Positions 1 to 9,297 are shown, counted from the first letter of the stretch. The stretch: DNA of 64,000 bases from Microbacterium sp. JZ31 (GCF_016805985.1 NZ_CP017661.1:2728001-2792000); one strand, 5' to 3'. The notes: a model not told the origin generated them from the letters alone. Program-made: numbers and translations.

Positions 1-789
1 GCCGGCGAAGTCCTGCTCGATCAGGTGCTTCAGGATCGCGCCGACGGGCTGCCCGACGGCCGACGTGCTGGCGTCGCCGTCTGCACGGACGGCGTCGTGC
101 AGCGCCTTGCCCGAGCTGAACACGAGCATGTAGGTGCGGTCGCCGTCGCGCGCGATGCCGAAGGACAGCCGGCCGTTGCCCTCCGCCAGCTGCTCGCGGG
201 CGTTGCCCTGCACGCGCAGGAAGAGATGCCCCTGCATCAGCTGCCGGACGACGCCGATGAGCTGCGCGCCCGTGGGCTTCTCGGGCAGCGCGGCGAGCGC
301 GTCGCGCAGCAGCGCGTTGTCCCGCAGGCCGGGCACGGTCTCCAGTCGCTCGGGCGGTGCGGCCGGGGCGAGCGGCAGCTCGCGCGGCGCGGGCGCGGCC
401 GGCTGAGCCGCCTCGGCGGCGGCCGCCGTGCCGGGCCGCAGGGTGTCATTCGGCGTGGGGATGCGCGGATCGCGCTGCGGCTGATCCGCGGGCGGGGGCG
501 CGACCTGGGGCCCCGCCTCTCCGCCGAGTCCGCGGAACGAGGACACCGAGATGTTCACCTGCGGCGCGGCGTCCTCCCCGGCGGGCGGCGCGTCGACCTG
601 CGCGACCGGGGCGCCGTCCTGCGCGTCCTGCGCATCGCCCTGCGGGATCTCTCCCGGAACGGCCTCATCCGGCGCGACGTCGGCGGTGGGCTCCGCCGCG
701 GTCGCCTCCGTCTCGGCCGACGACTGCTCCGCGGAGTCCGGGGCGGCCGTCTGGTCGTCGTCCTTCTTCTTCCGCGAGAACAGTCCCAT
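1..789 (-). CDS. SseB-domain protein (3' end cut by window)
   Basis: The reading frame is open from an ATG at 789 to the window edge, so the C-terminus is missing. The first ~140 residues are low-complexity and rich in Ala, Pro, Asp and Glu after a basic start (MGLFSRKKDDD). From about residue 145 (NALLRDALAALPEKP onward) the sequence resembles the SseB N-terminal domain, named after the enhanced-serine-sensitivity protein of E. coli; its molecular role is not firmly known. No signal peptide or membrane segment is visible. The start is supported by a TAGGCT box (796-801) six bases upstream, as expected for a leaderless transcript. The gene lies downstream of pcrA on the same strand. Confidence 0.7.
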   Translation of the reverse strand, partial: MGLFSRKKKDDDQTAAPDSAEQSSAETEATAAEPTADVAPDEAVPGEIPQGDAQDAQDGAPVAQVDAPPAGEDAAPQVNISVSSFRGLGGEAGPQVAPPPADQPQRDPRIPTPNDTLRPGTAAAAEAAQPAAPAPRELPLAPAAPPERLETVPGLRDNALLRDALAALPEKPTGAQLIGVVRQLMQGHLFLRVQGNAREQLAEGNGRLSFGIARDGDRTYMLVFSSGKALHDAVRADGDASTSAVGQPVGAILKHLIEQDFAG

Positions 790-872
790 GCGCCCAGCCT
801 AAGGGCCGGGTCAACCCCCGAGCCGGCCATGCGAGCCCCGCACGATTCGATCGCGCGGGACTCCGCGCGGCG

Positions 873-3293
873 TCAGAGCTTGACGATCGGCGCGATCTTG
901 ATCAGCAGCTTCTTCGAACCGGCGGAGTCGAAGCGCACGTGCGCGATGCGCTTCGCGCCCTCACCCGTGACGGCGTCGACGCGGCCCTCGCCGAAGTCGT
1001 CGTGCCGGATGCGGTCGCCCGCCGTGAGCTCGAGGTCGCCGTTGTCGCGCACCTTGTTGGTGACCATGCCGGGGAACTTGTCCATGGCGGTCGACTTGGG
1101 CTTGAGGCCGCCGCCGGGCGCGAGCGGCTTGACGCCCCAGCGGTCGGAACCGCCGGGCCGGCGCGCGTTCAGCGCGCGGGACTGCGTGCCTCCGCGCGAG
1201 TTCACATCGCCGGGCGACTGGCGCCAGTCGATCAGATCGGCCGGAATCTCCTGCAGGAACCGGCTCGGCATCGCGGCCGAGACCTCGCCGAACTGCGCAC
1301 GGGTCATCGCGAGCGAGATGTACAGGCGCTTCCGGGCCCGCGTGATGCCGACGTAGAACAGCCGGCGCTCCTCCTGCGGGCCGCCCGGCTCGTTCGCCGA
1401 GATGCGGTGCGGGATCAGATCCTCCTCGACGCCCGTGAGGAACACGGCGTCGAACTCGAGGCCCTTCGCCGTGTGGAGCGTCATGAGCGAGACGGATCCC
1501 GACGCGTCGTCGAGGTCGTCGCTGTCGGCGACGAGCGCGACGGTCGTGAGGAAGTCGAGCACCGTGCCGTCGGGGTTGTTGCGGGCGAACTCGCGCGTCA
1601 CGGCGACGAGCTCGTCGAGGTTCTCGATGCGGGCCTCGTCCTGTGGGTCGCGGCTCGCACGCAGCGCGTCCATGTACCCGGTCTTGTTCAACAGCAGCTG
1701 CAGCCCCTCGGCCACCGAGGTGGGCGGCGGGATCTCCCCGTCGGACGGCAGCAGGATCTCCTGAGCCTCGACGAGCACGTTGTGCAGCTGCGCGATGGCG
1801 CCCTGGATCTTCGGTCCGAAGCCCAGCTCGGCGTAGTGCCCGAGAGCGTCCCGGAACGTGATGCCGTGCGCCTCCGCGAACGACGAGATCGTCTCGACCG
1901 ACACGTCACCGATGCCGCGCCGCGGCTTGTTGATGATGCGGCGCAGGGCCATCTCGTCGGCGGGGTTCGCGACGGTGACGAGGTACGCCAGCGCGTCCTT
2001 GATCTCCTGCCGCTCGTAGAACTTGGTGCCGCCCATGATCTTGTACGGCACGGCCGCGCGGATGAAGATCTCCTCCAGCGCACGCGACTGGGAGTTGGTG
2101 CGGTAGAACACCGCCATCTGCCCGTAGTCGACGCCCGTGCGGCGCAGCCTGTCGATCTCGTCCGCGACGAACTGGGCCTCGTCGTGCTGCGAGTAGCCGG
2201 TGAAGCCGATGACCTTCTCGCCGTCGCCCTGATCGCTCCAGAGCCGCTTGTCCTTGCGGTCGAAGTTGTTGCGGATGACCGAGTTCGCCGCGGTCAGGAT
2301 GTTCTGCGTCGAGCGGTAGTTCTGCTCGAGCAGCACGACCTTCGCGCCGGGATAGTCGCGTTCGAACTCCGTGATGTTGCGGATGTCGGCGCCGCGGAAG
2401 GCGTAGATGGACTGATCCGAGTCGCCCACGACGGTGAGCGAGGCTCCTTCGGCCTCGTCCATCAGGGCGAGCATGCCGCCGCCCACGTCGGTCGACGACG
2501 ACACGGGGCGGGTCAGCTCGTGGATGAGCGCGTACTGCGCGTGGTTCGTGTCCTGGTACTCGTCGACGAGGATGTGCCGGAAACGCTTGCGGTACACGTC
2601 GGCGACCTGCGGGAACGCGCGGAACAGGTACACCGTCTGGGCGATGAGGTCGTCGAAGTCGAACGCGTTGGCCCGCTGCAGCTGCCGCTGGTAGTCGCGG
2701 AACAGGTCGGTGAACATCCGCTCGACCGGGTCGTTCATGTTCGCGTCGCGTGCGTACGAGTCGGCATCCTGCAGCTCGTTCTTGAGCTTGGAGATCTTCG
2801 ACTGCACCGCCGCGGGTGTCAGTCCCAGTGCGTCGGCCTCGTGCTCCTTCACCAGGCGCTTGATGAGCGCCCGCGAGTCGCCTGAGTCGTAGATCGTGAA
2901 CGCCTTGGTGAAGCCGAACTGGTCGGCCTCGCGGCGCAGGATGCGCACGCACGCCGAGTGGAACGTCGAGATCCACATGCCGCGCGCGCTGTCGCCGACG
3001 AGCTGCTCGACGCGCTCGCGCATCTCGCCGGCGGCCTTGTTCGTGAACGTGATCGCGAGGATCTGGCTGGGCCACGCCTCGCGCGTGCGCAGCAGCGACG
3101 CGATGCGGTGCGTCAGCACGCGGGTCTTGCCCGACCCGGCGCCCGCGACGATGAGCAGCGCCGGACCGCGATACTCCACCGCCTCGCGCTGCTGCGGGTT
3201 GAGCCCCTCGAGCAGGTCGTCGAAGGCCCCCGGCACGGGGCCGCGCGGCCCGGATCCGGCGGGAACGATGACAGGCGTGGAGGAGTCGCTCAT
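873..3293 (-). CDS. pcrA: ATP-dependent DNA helicase PcrA/UvrD family
   Basis: An 806-residue superfamily 1A 3'-5' DNA helicase used in nucleotide excision repair, replication restart and clearing of protein blocks. Walker A GAGSGKT is at residues 51-57, motif Ia TFTNKAAGEMRER at about 82-94, and Walker B DEYQDTN at 244-250. Motif IV-VI sequences (VVGDSDQSIYAFRGAD, LMTLHTAKGLEFDAVFL, RRLFYVGITRARKRLYI) follow. The last ~50 residues look like the Tudor-like RNA-polymerase-binding tail of PcrA. Length is slightly above the family norm because of a short N-terminal extension. The ATG at 3293 was chosen over an upstream extension because GGAGG lies just before it and a TAGACT box further up. Confidence 0.95.
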   Translation of the reverse strand: MSDSSTPVIVPAGSGPRGPVPGAFDDLLEGLNPQQREAVEYRGPALLIVAGAGSGKTRVLTHRIASLLRTREAWPSQILAITFTNKAAGEMRERVEQLVGDSARGMWISTFHSACVRILRREADQFGFTKAFTIYDSGDSRALIKRLVKEHEADALGLTPAAVQSKISKLKNELQDADSYARDANMNDPVERMFTDLFRDYQRQLQRANAFDFDDLIAQTVYLFRAFPQVADVYRKRFRHILVDEYQDTNHAQYALIHELTRPVSSSTDVGGGMLALMDEAEGASLTVVGDSDQSIYAFRGADIRNITEFERDYPGAKVVLLEQNYRSTQNILTAANSVIRNNFDRKDKRLWSDQGDGEKVIGFTGYSQHDEAQFVADEIDRLRRTGVDYGQMAVFYRTNSQSRALEEIFIRAAVPYKIMGGTKFYERQEIKDALAYLVTVANPADEMALRRIINKPRRGIGDVSVETISSFAEAHGITFRDALGHYAELGFGPKIQGAIAQLHNVLVEAQEILLPSDGEIPPPTSVAEGLQLLLNKTGYMDALRASRDPQDEARIENLDELVAVTREFARNNPDGTVLDFLTTVALVADSDDLDDASGSVSLMTLHTAKGLEFDAVFLTGVEEDLIPHRISANEPGGPQEERRLFYVGITRARKRLYISLAMTRAQFGEVSAAMPSRFLQEIPADLIDWRQSPGDVNSRGGTQSRALNARRPGGSDRWGVKPLAPGGGLKPKSTAMDKFPGMVTNKVRDNGDLELTAGDRIRHDDFGEGRVDAVTGEGAKRIAHVRFDSAGSKKLLIKIAPIVKL

Positions 3294-3340
3294 TGCGCCT
3301 CCGAGTCTACGGCGGGCCTCTGACAGTTCCTCGGGCGCGC

Positions 3341-4351
3341 TCACTCCCGGAAGAACGCGCCCCCCAGGTCGGGGTGGTCCACGAACACGCCGTCCACGCC
3401 CGCGCGACGGATGACGTCCCACTCGGCCTCGTACTCGCCGAACGCGGGCTTGCCGCCCGCACCGCGGAACTCCTTCAGGAGGAACGCGTTCTCCGGCCGG
3501 CAGGTCCACGTGTACACCTGCAGACCGCGCGCATGCGCATCGGCCACGACGGCCGACGGCCCCGTCGCGCGCCCGCGGCGATCCGGCGCGAGGATCATCC
3601 GCTTGTCCACGCTGATCCCGTCCACCGCACCCACGAGCCGGTCGAGGCCGCGCGGCTTCGCCGTCGCGGGGTACGACGGCGCGGTGTCGCCGTGCGCGGC
3701 GACGAGGTCGAACGGCCGCCCCTTCGCCTCCAGCAGGTAGATGTACGTCGCGGGCAGACCCTGCTCGCGCAGGCGGTGCAGGATGGTCGACTCGAACGAC
3801 TCCACGACGAGGGGGAGGTCGCCGGTGTCCCAGCCCGTCGCCTTCAGCTCCCGCAGGATCATCGGCAGGAGGTCGAGCCCGATCGAGGCGAAATAGGTGG
3901 CGTGCTTGATCTCGAGCACCACGCCGATCTCGCGCCCCTGGGCGAGCGACCCGGCCCTGACGAGGTCGAGCACGTCGGTCAGGCGCAGCATCGGCTGCGC
4001 GTCGTCGAACGTCGCGCTGCCGGGGCGGATGTCCGGGATGCGCTCGCGCGTCGTGAGCGTCGACAGCTCATCCCACGTGAAGTCCTCGGTGAACCAGCCC
4101 GTGAGCTTCACGCCGTCGACGGTCTTCGTCGTGCGGCGGTCGGCGAACTCCGGACGGTCGGCGACGTTCGTCGTGCCCGAGATCTCGTTCTCGTGCCGCA
4201 CGACGAGCACGCCGTCGCGCGACGCCACGATGTCGGGCTCGACCGCGTCGACGCCGAGCTCGAGCGCCAGGTCGTACGACGAGCGCGAGTGCTCGGGGCG
4301 GTATCCGGGCGCGCCGCGGTGGCCGATCACGAGCGGCAGGCGGCGAGGCAT
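3341..4351 (-). CDS. Glycerophosphodiester phosphodiesterase
   Basis: A 336-residue GDPD-family enzyme that hydrolyses glycerophosphodiesters to glycerol-3-phosphate and an alcohol. The family signature is clear: HRGAPGYRPEH at residues 11-21 with the first catalytic His, then EPDIVASRDG and VRHE for the metal and second His, and a C-terminal VDGVFVDHPDL. No signal peptide is seen, so it is probably cytoplasmic. It is longer than minimal GDPDs of about 250 residues because of inserts in the middle. The ATG fits a leaderless transcript: TAGGCT at 4359-4364 is seven bases upstream. It is probably transcribed alone, between pcrA and a divergent Bax-inhibitor gene. Confidence 0.9.
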   Translation of the reverse strand: MPRRLPLVIGHRGAPGYRPEHSRSSYDLALELGVDAVEPDIVASRDGVLVVRHENEISGTTNVADRPEFADRRTTKTVDGVKLTGWFTEDFTWDELSTLTTRERIPDIRPGSATFDDAQPMLRLTDVLDLVRAGSLAQGREIGVVLEIKHATYFASIGLDLLPMILRELKATGWDTGDLPLVVESFESTILHRLREQGLPATYIYLLEAKGRPFDLVAAHGDTAPSYPATAKPRGLDRLVGAVDGISVDKRMILAPDRRGRATGPSAVVADAHARGLQVYTWTCRPENAFLLKEFRGAGGKPAFGEYEAEWDVIRRAGVDGVFVDHPDLGGAFFRE

Positions 4352-4486
4352 GGGCTCCAGCCTAAGGAGTTCGCCGGGGGCGTACGGCGGGACCCGGAAA
4401 TCCCAGCACAGGCATAAGAAACCGTGGGTAGTGTGGATCAACAGCCCTGACAGTGCTGTCCCGCAACCCTTTGGAGTTGACCGAAC

Positions 4487-5395
4487 ATGGCCAAGCTGGG
4501 ATTCAACGATCCTGCGTTCCAGACCTCGACGCGCCCGCCGCAGGCCCCGCAGTCGTACGCGGCGCAGACCTACCCTGGCGGCCCCGCCGCCGGTCAGCAG
4601 TCGCCGGGTCTCGTCCCGCCGCCCGCTGCGAACCTCGAGAACCTCTACTCCGCTCCCTCGGCCGACGCGGTCGACACGGGCCGGATGACGATCGAGGACA
4701 CGATCCACAAGACGCTCGCGACGTTCGCGGTGCTGCTCGTCGCCGCCGCGGCCGGCTGGTTCGTCACGACGATGAACCCCGGCATGGGCCTGGGCATCGC
4801 GGTCGTGGGCGCCATCGCCGGCTTCGTGCTCGGCCTCGTGAACTCCTTCAAGCGCATGCCGGGTGCGGGCCTCGTGCTCGCCTACTCGGCCGCGCAGGGC
4901 GTGTTCGTCGGCGCGTTCTCGCTGTGGATGGAGATGGCGTTCCCCGGCATCGTGCTGCAGGCGACGCTCGCCACGCTCGCGGTCGTGGGCGTCACGCTCG
5001 CGCTGTTCGCCAGCGGCAAGGTGCGCACGTCGCCCCGCATGACGAAGATCGTGCTGATCGCCTCGCTCGGCTACCTCGTCTTCAGCCTCGTGAACGTCGG
5101 CTTCATGGTCTTCGGCCAGAACATCCCGTTCGGCAACGGCACGTTCGGGGACCTCGCCTGGGGCGCCCGATCGATCGAGATCATGGGCATGCCGCTCGGT
5201 GTGATCATCGGCATCCTGGCCGTGCTGATGGCCGCGTACATGCTCGTCATGGACTTCGAGTTCGTGCAGAACGGCGCCCGCAACGGCGCCCCGCGCAAGC
5301 TCGGCTGGAAGGCGTCCTTCGGCATCGTCGCGACCGTCATCTGGATCTACGTCGAGATCCTGCGCATCATCGCGATCCTGCGCGGCAACGACTGA
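4487..5395 (+). CDS. Bax inhibitor-1/YccA family membrane protein
   Basis: A 302-residue integral membrane protein of the BI-1/YccA (TMBIM) superfamily. The N-terminal ~65 residues are hydrophilic, rich in Pro, Gln and Ala. Seven hydrophobic stretches follow, from about residue 75 to the C-terminus. Actinobacterial members keep this long N-terminal tail. Proteins of the family are reported as calcium-leak channels or as partners of membrane proteases; the function in actinobacteria is unknown. The ATG is preceded by GGAG with suitable spacing. A perfect-looking terminator follows at 5410-5443, so the gene appears monocistronic. Confidence 0.88.
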   Translation: MAKLGFNDPAFQTSTRPPQAPQSYAAQTYPGGPAAGQQSPGLVPPPAANLENLYSAPSADAVDTGRMTIEDTIHKTLATFAVLLVAAAAGWFVTTMNPGMGLGIAVVGAIAGFVLGLVNSFKRMPGAGLVLAYSAAQGVFVGAFSLWMEMAFPGIVLQATLATLAVVGVTLALFASGKVRTSPRMTKIVLIASLGYLVFSLVNVGFMVFGQNIPFGNGTFGDLAWGARSIEIMGMPLGVIIGILAVLMAAYMLVMDFEFVQNGARNGAPRKLGWKASFGIVATVIWIYVEILRIIAILRGND

Positions 5396-5409
5396 TACGC
5401 ATCACTCGC

Positions 5410-5443
5410 ACGAAGGGCTCGTCCTCCGGGACGGGCCCTTCGT
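5410..5443 (+). terminator. Rho-independent-type hairpin after the Bax-inhibitor gene
   Basis: ACGAAGGGC at 5410-5418 pairs with GCCCTTCGT at 5435-5443, and the inner CGTCC/GGACG continue the stem to a four-base loop. It lies 14 bases after the stop codon. No long T-tract follows, which is usual in high-GC actinobacteria. Confidence 0.7.
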
Positions 5444-5549
5444 CGTTCCCGCCAGGATCCGCCGCGCGCAATCTGCTCGGCGACGACCCGCACCGCGAGG
5501 TCGACCTCGGCCACGAGGTCGCCCGCTGACCTCGGCGGCGCCCCCTGGG

Positions 5550-6833
5550 TCAGTCCAGCGGCCCGCCCTCCGCGATCACGCGGTCGATCAGGGTGCGGAC
5601 GACGCGGGTGTCCTGACGCAGGCCGTCGTGCTCGTACTCGTTCGTGACCCACAGGTGCGTGTTCGGCACCTCGCGCGCGGTCTGCTGCGCATAGCCGAAG
5701 TCGACGTACATGTCGTCGAAGTACATCGCCGCCGCGATCGGCACCTCGTTGCGGCGCAGCCGGGCCGCGTCGTAGAGCGCCGGATGGTCCTCCCGCTCGG
5801 CGAGCGCGAGCGCCGCGTCCCGGAAGGGCCGCAGCGACGCGATCTCGTCGTACATCCAGGGGAAGAACATCTCGCCGGTGAACGGCACGGGCGAGGCGTC
5901 AGGCTCGAACCCGCCGAGCTCGGCGCGCACGCGCTCCGCCGCCCAGGCGGTCGCGCCCGGCCCGTCTGCGTAGATCTCCTCCTGGAGCAGCGCGTACAGC
6001 GGGCCGCCCCAGTACTGCGTGTGCGCGTCGATCTCGGCGAGGAAGTGGTCGCTGAGACGCCCCGGAGCCGAGAACGCCTCGTCGAACAGCCAGTGCAGCT
6101 GCTCGAACCCGGGCTGCATGCCGAACTCGATGCCGAGGGTCTGCAGGCGGCGCGCGCTCAGCCGGTCGCCGCTCGGGAGGCGCACCTCGGTGTTCTCCAC
6201 CACGTCGACCACGCGCGCGATCACCTCGGCGTCCTGCGGGTAGCGCCGGTAGAACTCGGCGGTCTTGTCGCCGACGCGCGGCAGCGTGCGGCGGTACACG
6301 TCGACGACATCCGGCTCGAACGACGTCAGCCCGCCCGTGACGTATGCGGCCGACACGGCCTCGGGATGGAACGACAGGTAGCTCAGCGTCAGGAAGCCCC
6401 CGTAGCTCTGTCCGAGGGTCTGCCAGCGCACGCCGTCGAACACCGTCCGGCGCAGGTGCTCGAGATCGGCGATGATCTGCTCGGCCCGGAACATCCGGAT
6501 GTACTCCGCGGCCTCGGCCGCCGACATCCCCGCGATCGACGCCGCCTCGACGCGGGTCGAGCGGCCCGTGCCGCGCTGATCCAGCAGCAGCACGCGGTGC
6601 GTCCGCAGCACCTCGTCGATCCAGTCGGCACCCGGCATGGGTCGCGGCCCCTTGCCGCCGGGACCGCCCTGCAGGAACACCAGGATGGGCGCGTCCTGCC
6701 GCTGCACGTGCGCGACCTCGCGCGCGAACACCTCGATGCTCCGCCCGTCCTCCGGTGCGGTCCAGTCGAGGGGCACGGTCACGGTGTGGTCGCGGATGAC
6801 GCGGTCGCGCATCCGATACGAGGAGACGGTCAT
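5550..6833 (-). CDS. Alpha/beta hydrolase, prolyl aminopeptidase-type
   Basis: A 427-residue alpha/beta-fold hydrolase of peptidase family S33, whose members release N-terminal proline or other residues from peptides. The oxyanion motif LQGGPGG is at about residues 54-60, DQRGTGRS at 85-92, and the nucleophile elbow GQSYGG at 141-146 (Ser143). A cap region follows (residues ~190-330), and a C-terminal NEYEHDGLR supplies the likely catalytic His. Length matches the longer actinobacterial subgroup. No signal peptide is seen. The ATG is preceded by GAGGA/GGAGG sequence. The exact substrate cannot be read from sequence. Confidence 0.85.
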   Translation of the reverse strand: MTVSSYRMRDRVIRDHTVTVPLDWTAPEDGRSIEVFAREVAHVQRQDAPILVFLQGGPGGKGPRPMPGADWIDEVLRTHRVLLLDQRGTGRSTRVEAASIAGMSAAEAAEYIRMFRAEQIIADLEHLRRTVFDGVRWQTLGQSYGGFLTLSYLSFHPEAVSAAYVTGGLTSFEPDVVDVYRRTLPRVGDKTAEFYRRYPQDAEVIARVVDVVENTEVRLPSGDRLSARRLQTLGIEFGMQPGFEQLHWLFDEAFSAPGRLSDHFLAEIDAHTQYWGGPLYALLQEEIYADGPGATAWAAERVRAELGGFEPDASPVPFTGEMFFPWMYDEIASLRPFRDAALALAEREDHPALYDAARLRRNEVPIAAAMYFDDMYVDFGYAQQTAREVPNTHLWVTNEYEHDGLRQDTRVVRTLIDRVIAEGGPLD

Positions 6834-6912
6834 GCCTCCATCCTCCCCGCTCGCGGTTGGACCGGACGGCGCCGAGGGCCCACCCGCGCGGTGAGCGCTC
6901 GGCGGCCGGCGG

Positions 6913-8436
6913 TCAGCCGAGGTCGGAGCCGAATCGCACGGCGCCGACGAGCGGACGCACCGCCTTCTCGAATCGGCGGTCCACGAAGTAGCGCTTGAGC
7001 CGGTCATGCAGCAGCTCGTTGCCGATCGCGGCCATGATCATGGACTGGTCGAGGCTCAGATACCGCTCCGCGATCCGGCCGCTGCCGACCGCGACCGCAT
7101 CGTAGAAGCCGCCGGGCCCGTATGCGTCGAGCTCCCGCTCGAGACCCTCGAGGTTCTCGAGCACCTCGTCGCGCGCGTACGGCAGGGCGAGGAACGCCGC
7201 GTGCGGCGTCACGACCCCGTCGCCGAAGTCCGGCGCCGGATCGGTCGCCTCGCGGCAGCCCTCGTACCCGACGTCGACGTTCGTCCGCTCGACGTCGCTC
7301 GCGTAGCCGTCCGACGAGATGCCGACGACCTCGACGCCGTACTCGCGGTACTCGCCGTAGGGGTCGGACGCGGGCGAGAAGCCCCAGTAGCCGTAGCCGG
7401 CCTCCTCCAGCCCGTGCACGATCTGCGCGCGCACGGTCGCGGGATGGTTCACGGCCCAGGAGCGCTTGCCCCAGGCCGCCTCGGGCACGAACAGGTCGGG
7501 CATCAGCGCCTCGAACATGCTGCCGCCCCAGGCGGGCACGAGCCTCATCCCGGCGTACGAGTAGACGCCCTCGTAGACGGGGACGCCGAGGTACTCGCGC
7601 GTCTGCCCCGTCGGCTTCTGCTCCTGCCAGCCCCAGTCGCAGCCGCGATCCGGCATCGTGCGGTAGGTGCCGTACAGCCCCTCGCGCGGGATCTGGCCGT
7701 TGGCGATGCCGAGGTAGGTGGCGATCCGCGCCTCGCTCACGGTCGTGTCGTACCAGTGGCACGTGTAGTACACATCCGGGCCGTCGTCGCCGTAGTTGCC
7801 CGGCACGGAGCATCCGGGCGGAGGCTCGACCCAGAAACCGCCGCGGTTGATCCCGACCTCGGGTCGCGCGTCGAGGTCGTGGTACCAGCCGAAGTCCATG
7901 CTCTCGTACAGGGCGTCGGCCTCGTCGGCGAGGCGCGGCTCCGCCTCGCGCACGACGCGGAGGGCGGTCGCGAGCCAGCCGTTGTCGACCGTCGAGAGGA
8001 ACGGGTGCACGGCGCTGCCGTCGGCCGGCCAGGTGGTGAGCTTGCGGCCGTCCGCGGGCGAGTACCAGTTGTAGAACATGCCGCTCGGCTCGTGCCGCTC
8101 GATCGTCGCGAGCGTCTCCAGCGTCTGCGCCATCCGCTCTCGCGCCTCGCCGCGCGAGATGATGCGCAGGTCGCGCGCGACGACGGTCGACCACAGGTAG
8201 CCGCCGATGTTCGTCGGGCTCGTGTAGCCGCTCGCGCCCTCCAGATCACCCGGGATGTTGTCGGCGATCAGGCCCGTGCGCTCGTCGGTCATGGCGGCGA
8301 GCGACTCCCAGGTGTCCTCCGCGTAGCGGTGCAGGGTCCGCTCGCCCGGCGGTCCACCGGCATTCGCCGCCGACATCGGCACGAGCAGCAGCGCCGCCAG
8401 GGCGCATCCGATCGCGGTCCGCAGTCTCGATCGCAT
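6913..8436 (-). CDS. Secreted glycoamylase-fold glycoside hydrolase, GH144-like
   Basis: A 507-residue protein with a signal peptide (residues 1-26, cleavage after SAANA). The mature part resembles the glycoamylase-like (alpha/alpha)6-barrel family, with TSPTNIGGYLWSTVVARDL, FLSTVDNGWLATAL, a Trp/Tyr-rich middle (YYTCHWYDTT, CDWGWQEQ) and VVTPHAAFLALPY. Characterised members of this fold include GH144 endo-beta-1,2-glucanases. The context is consistent: a TetR gene, a sugar ABC importer and a GH1 beta-glucosidase lie just upstream in the divergent direction, and the same operator (8481-8506) stands 45 bases before this gene. I infer an extracellular depolymerase that feeds the importer. Substrate specificity is not proven by sequence. 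Confidence 0.75.
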   Translation of the reverse strand: MRSRLRTAIGCALAALLLVPMSAANAGGPPGERTLHRYAEDTWESLAAMTDERTGLIADNIPGDLEGASGYTSPTNIGGYLWSTVVARDLRIISRGEARERMAQTLETLATIERHEPSGMFYNWYSPADGRKLTTWPADGSAVHPFLSTVDNGWLATALRVVREAEPRLADEADALYESMDFGWYHDLDARPEVGINRGGFWVEPPPGCSVPGNYGDDGPDVYYTCHWYDTTVSEARIATYLGIANGQIPREGLYGTYRTMPDRGCDWGWQEQKPTGQTREYLGVPVYEGVYSYAGMRLVPAWGGSMFEALMPDLFVPEAAWGKRSWAVNHPATVRAQIVHGLEEAGYGYWGFSPASDPYGEYREYGVEVVGISSDGYASDVERTNVDVGYEGCREATDPAPDFGDGVVTPHAAFLALPYARDEVLENLEGLERELDAYGPGGFYDAVAVGSGRIAERYLSLDQSMIMAAIGNELLHDRLKRYFVDRRFEKAVRPLVGAVRFGSDLG

Positions 8437-8480
8437 GGGGAACTCCTTCGTTCGTCGCGTGCGGTGTGAGAAGCATGACC

Positions 8481-8506
8481 CCAATACCGAGCAAGCGCAA
8501 GGTTTT
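8481..8506. promoter_or_regulatory. Candidate TetR operator, copy 1 (upstream of GH144-like gene)
   Basis: CCAATACC at 8481-8488, twelve bases, then GGTTTT at 8501-8506. The same two half-sites with exactly the same spacing occur at 9181-9206. The halves form an imperfect dyad (AATACC / GGTTTT). Position 45-70 bases before the GH144-like start suits repression. Confidence 0.6.
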
Positions 8507-8510
8507 GTGC

Positions 8511-9155
8511 TCAGCGCTCGGAATCTGCTTCCCCGCTGCGCGGTTCGAGGAGATAGCCGCGGATGAACTCGTCGAACGCCGCCGTCATGTCGAGCGACTC
8601 GTCGAGCAGCCACTGCTGCTGGAGCCCGTCCATCACGGCCGAGATCAGCCGCGCCGCGTGATCGGGGTCGACGTCGGGGCGGATCAGCCCGTCGCGCTGC
8701 GCGTCCGCGAGCACGGCGCTCGCGGAGGCCGCGGTCTCGGCATACCGGCGGGCGAACACGTCGTGCGCCGGGTGCTCGGTGTCCGTCGCCTCGGCCGAGA
8801 TCACCGTGTACAGCGAGGTGAGCCCGCGCGTCGTCTGGTTGTACGCGACGACCTTGCGCACCTGCTCGAGGAGCGTGAACTCCGACACGTCACCGGCCGC
8901 GGCCTGCACGCGCGCGTCGCGTTCGCGGATCACCTCGGCGAACAGCTCCTCCTTGCTGGAGAAGTGATGGAGCAGGCCGGCGGGGGTCAGATCGACCCGC
9001 TTGGCGATCTCCCGCAGCGACCCGCTGTGGTAGCCGCTGCGCCCGAAGACCGTGAGCGCCGCCTCGATGATCTGCCGCCGCTTCGCCTGGCCCTTCGCAT
9101 AGCTGCCGCGGGCACCGCGTCGAGGACGCGCCGTCGCGTCCGCTTCCTGCTCCAT
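8511..9155 (-). CDS. TetR-family transcriptional regulator
   Basis: A 214-residue TetR/AcrR repressor. The helix-turn-helix domain covers about residues 22-68 (RRQIIEAALTVFGRSGYHSGSLREIAKRVDLTPAGLLHHFSSKEEL, split here for reading as the recognition part LTPAGLLHHF). The C-terminal domain, about residues 80-205, would bind an inducer, possibly a sugar. It is encoded between the GH144-like gene and the sugar importer and divergent from the latter. A 26-bp site repeated on both sides of the gene is the likely operator. TetR-type control of sugar operons is less common than LacI control but known in Microbacteriaceae-like genomes. Confidence 0.85.
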   Translation of the reverse strand: MEQEADATARPRRGARGSYAKGQAKRRQIIEAALTVFGRSGYHSGSLREIAKRVDLTPAGLLHHFSSKEELFAEVIRERDARVQAAAGDVSEFTLLEQVRKVVAYNQTTRGLTSLYTVISAEATDTEHPAHDVFARRYAETAASASAVLADAQRDGLIRPDVDPDHAARLISAVMDGLQQQWLLDESLDMTAAFDEFIRGYLLEPRSGEADSER

Positions 9156-9180
9156 GCACCGAATCTACACCGGAGAACGA

Positions 9181-9206
9181 CCAATACCTACCGCATGTCC
9201 GGTTTT
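9181..9206. promoter_or_regulatory. Candidate TetR operator, copy 2 (between tetR and ABC operon)
   Basis: CCAATACC at 9181-9188 and GGTTTT at 9201-9206 with a 12-base spacer, identical in half-sites and spacing to the site at 8481-8506. It sits 26 bases before the tetR start and about 92 before the importer operon, so one bound dimer or tetramer could control both directions. Confidence 0.6.
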
Positions 9207-9297
9207 AGGGTTACAGTGTCGGCACCGGCGCACCGCCGGATGCGGATCTGCCGCGGCGAGGACGCCCGGCGCGAACAGCGACCAATGGAGGCCGACG

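Noticed and set aside
357..2885. Very long open frame on the plus strand opposite pcrA, and many similar frames elsewhere
   Set aside because: Arg/Pro/Ala-rich shadow translations caused by high GC; no domain content, and the opposite strand encodes a complete known protein.
5444..5549. Gene remnant on the minus strand (GDLVAEVDLAVRVVAEQIA)
   Set aside because: A short amphipathic-looking stretch, but no family could be recognised and it may be chance in GC-rich sequence.
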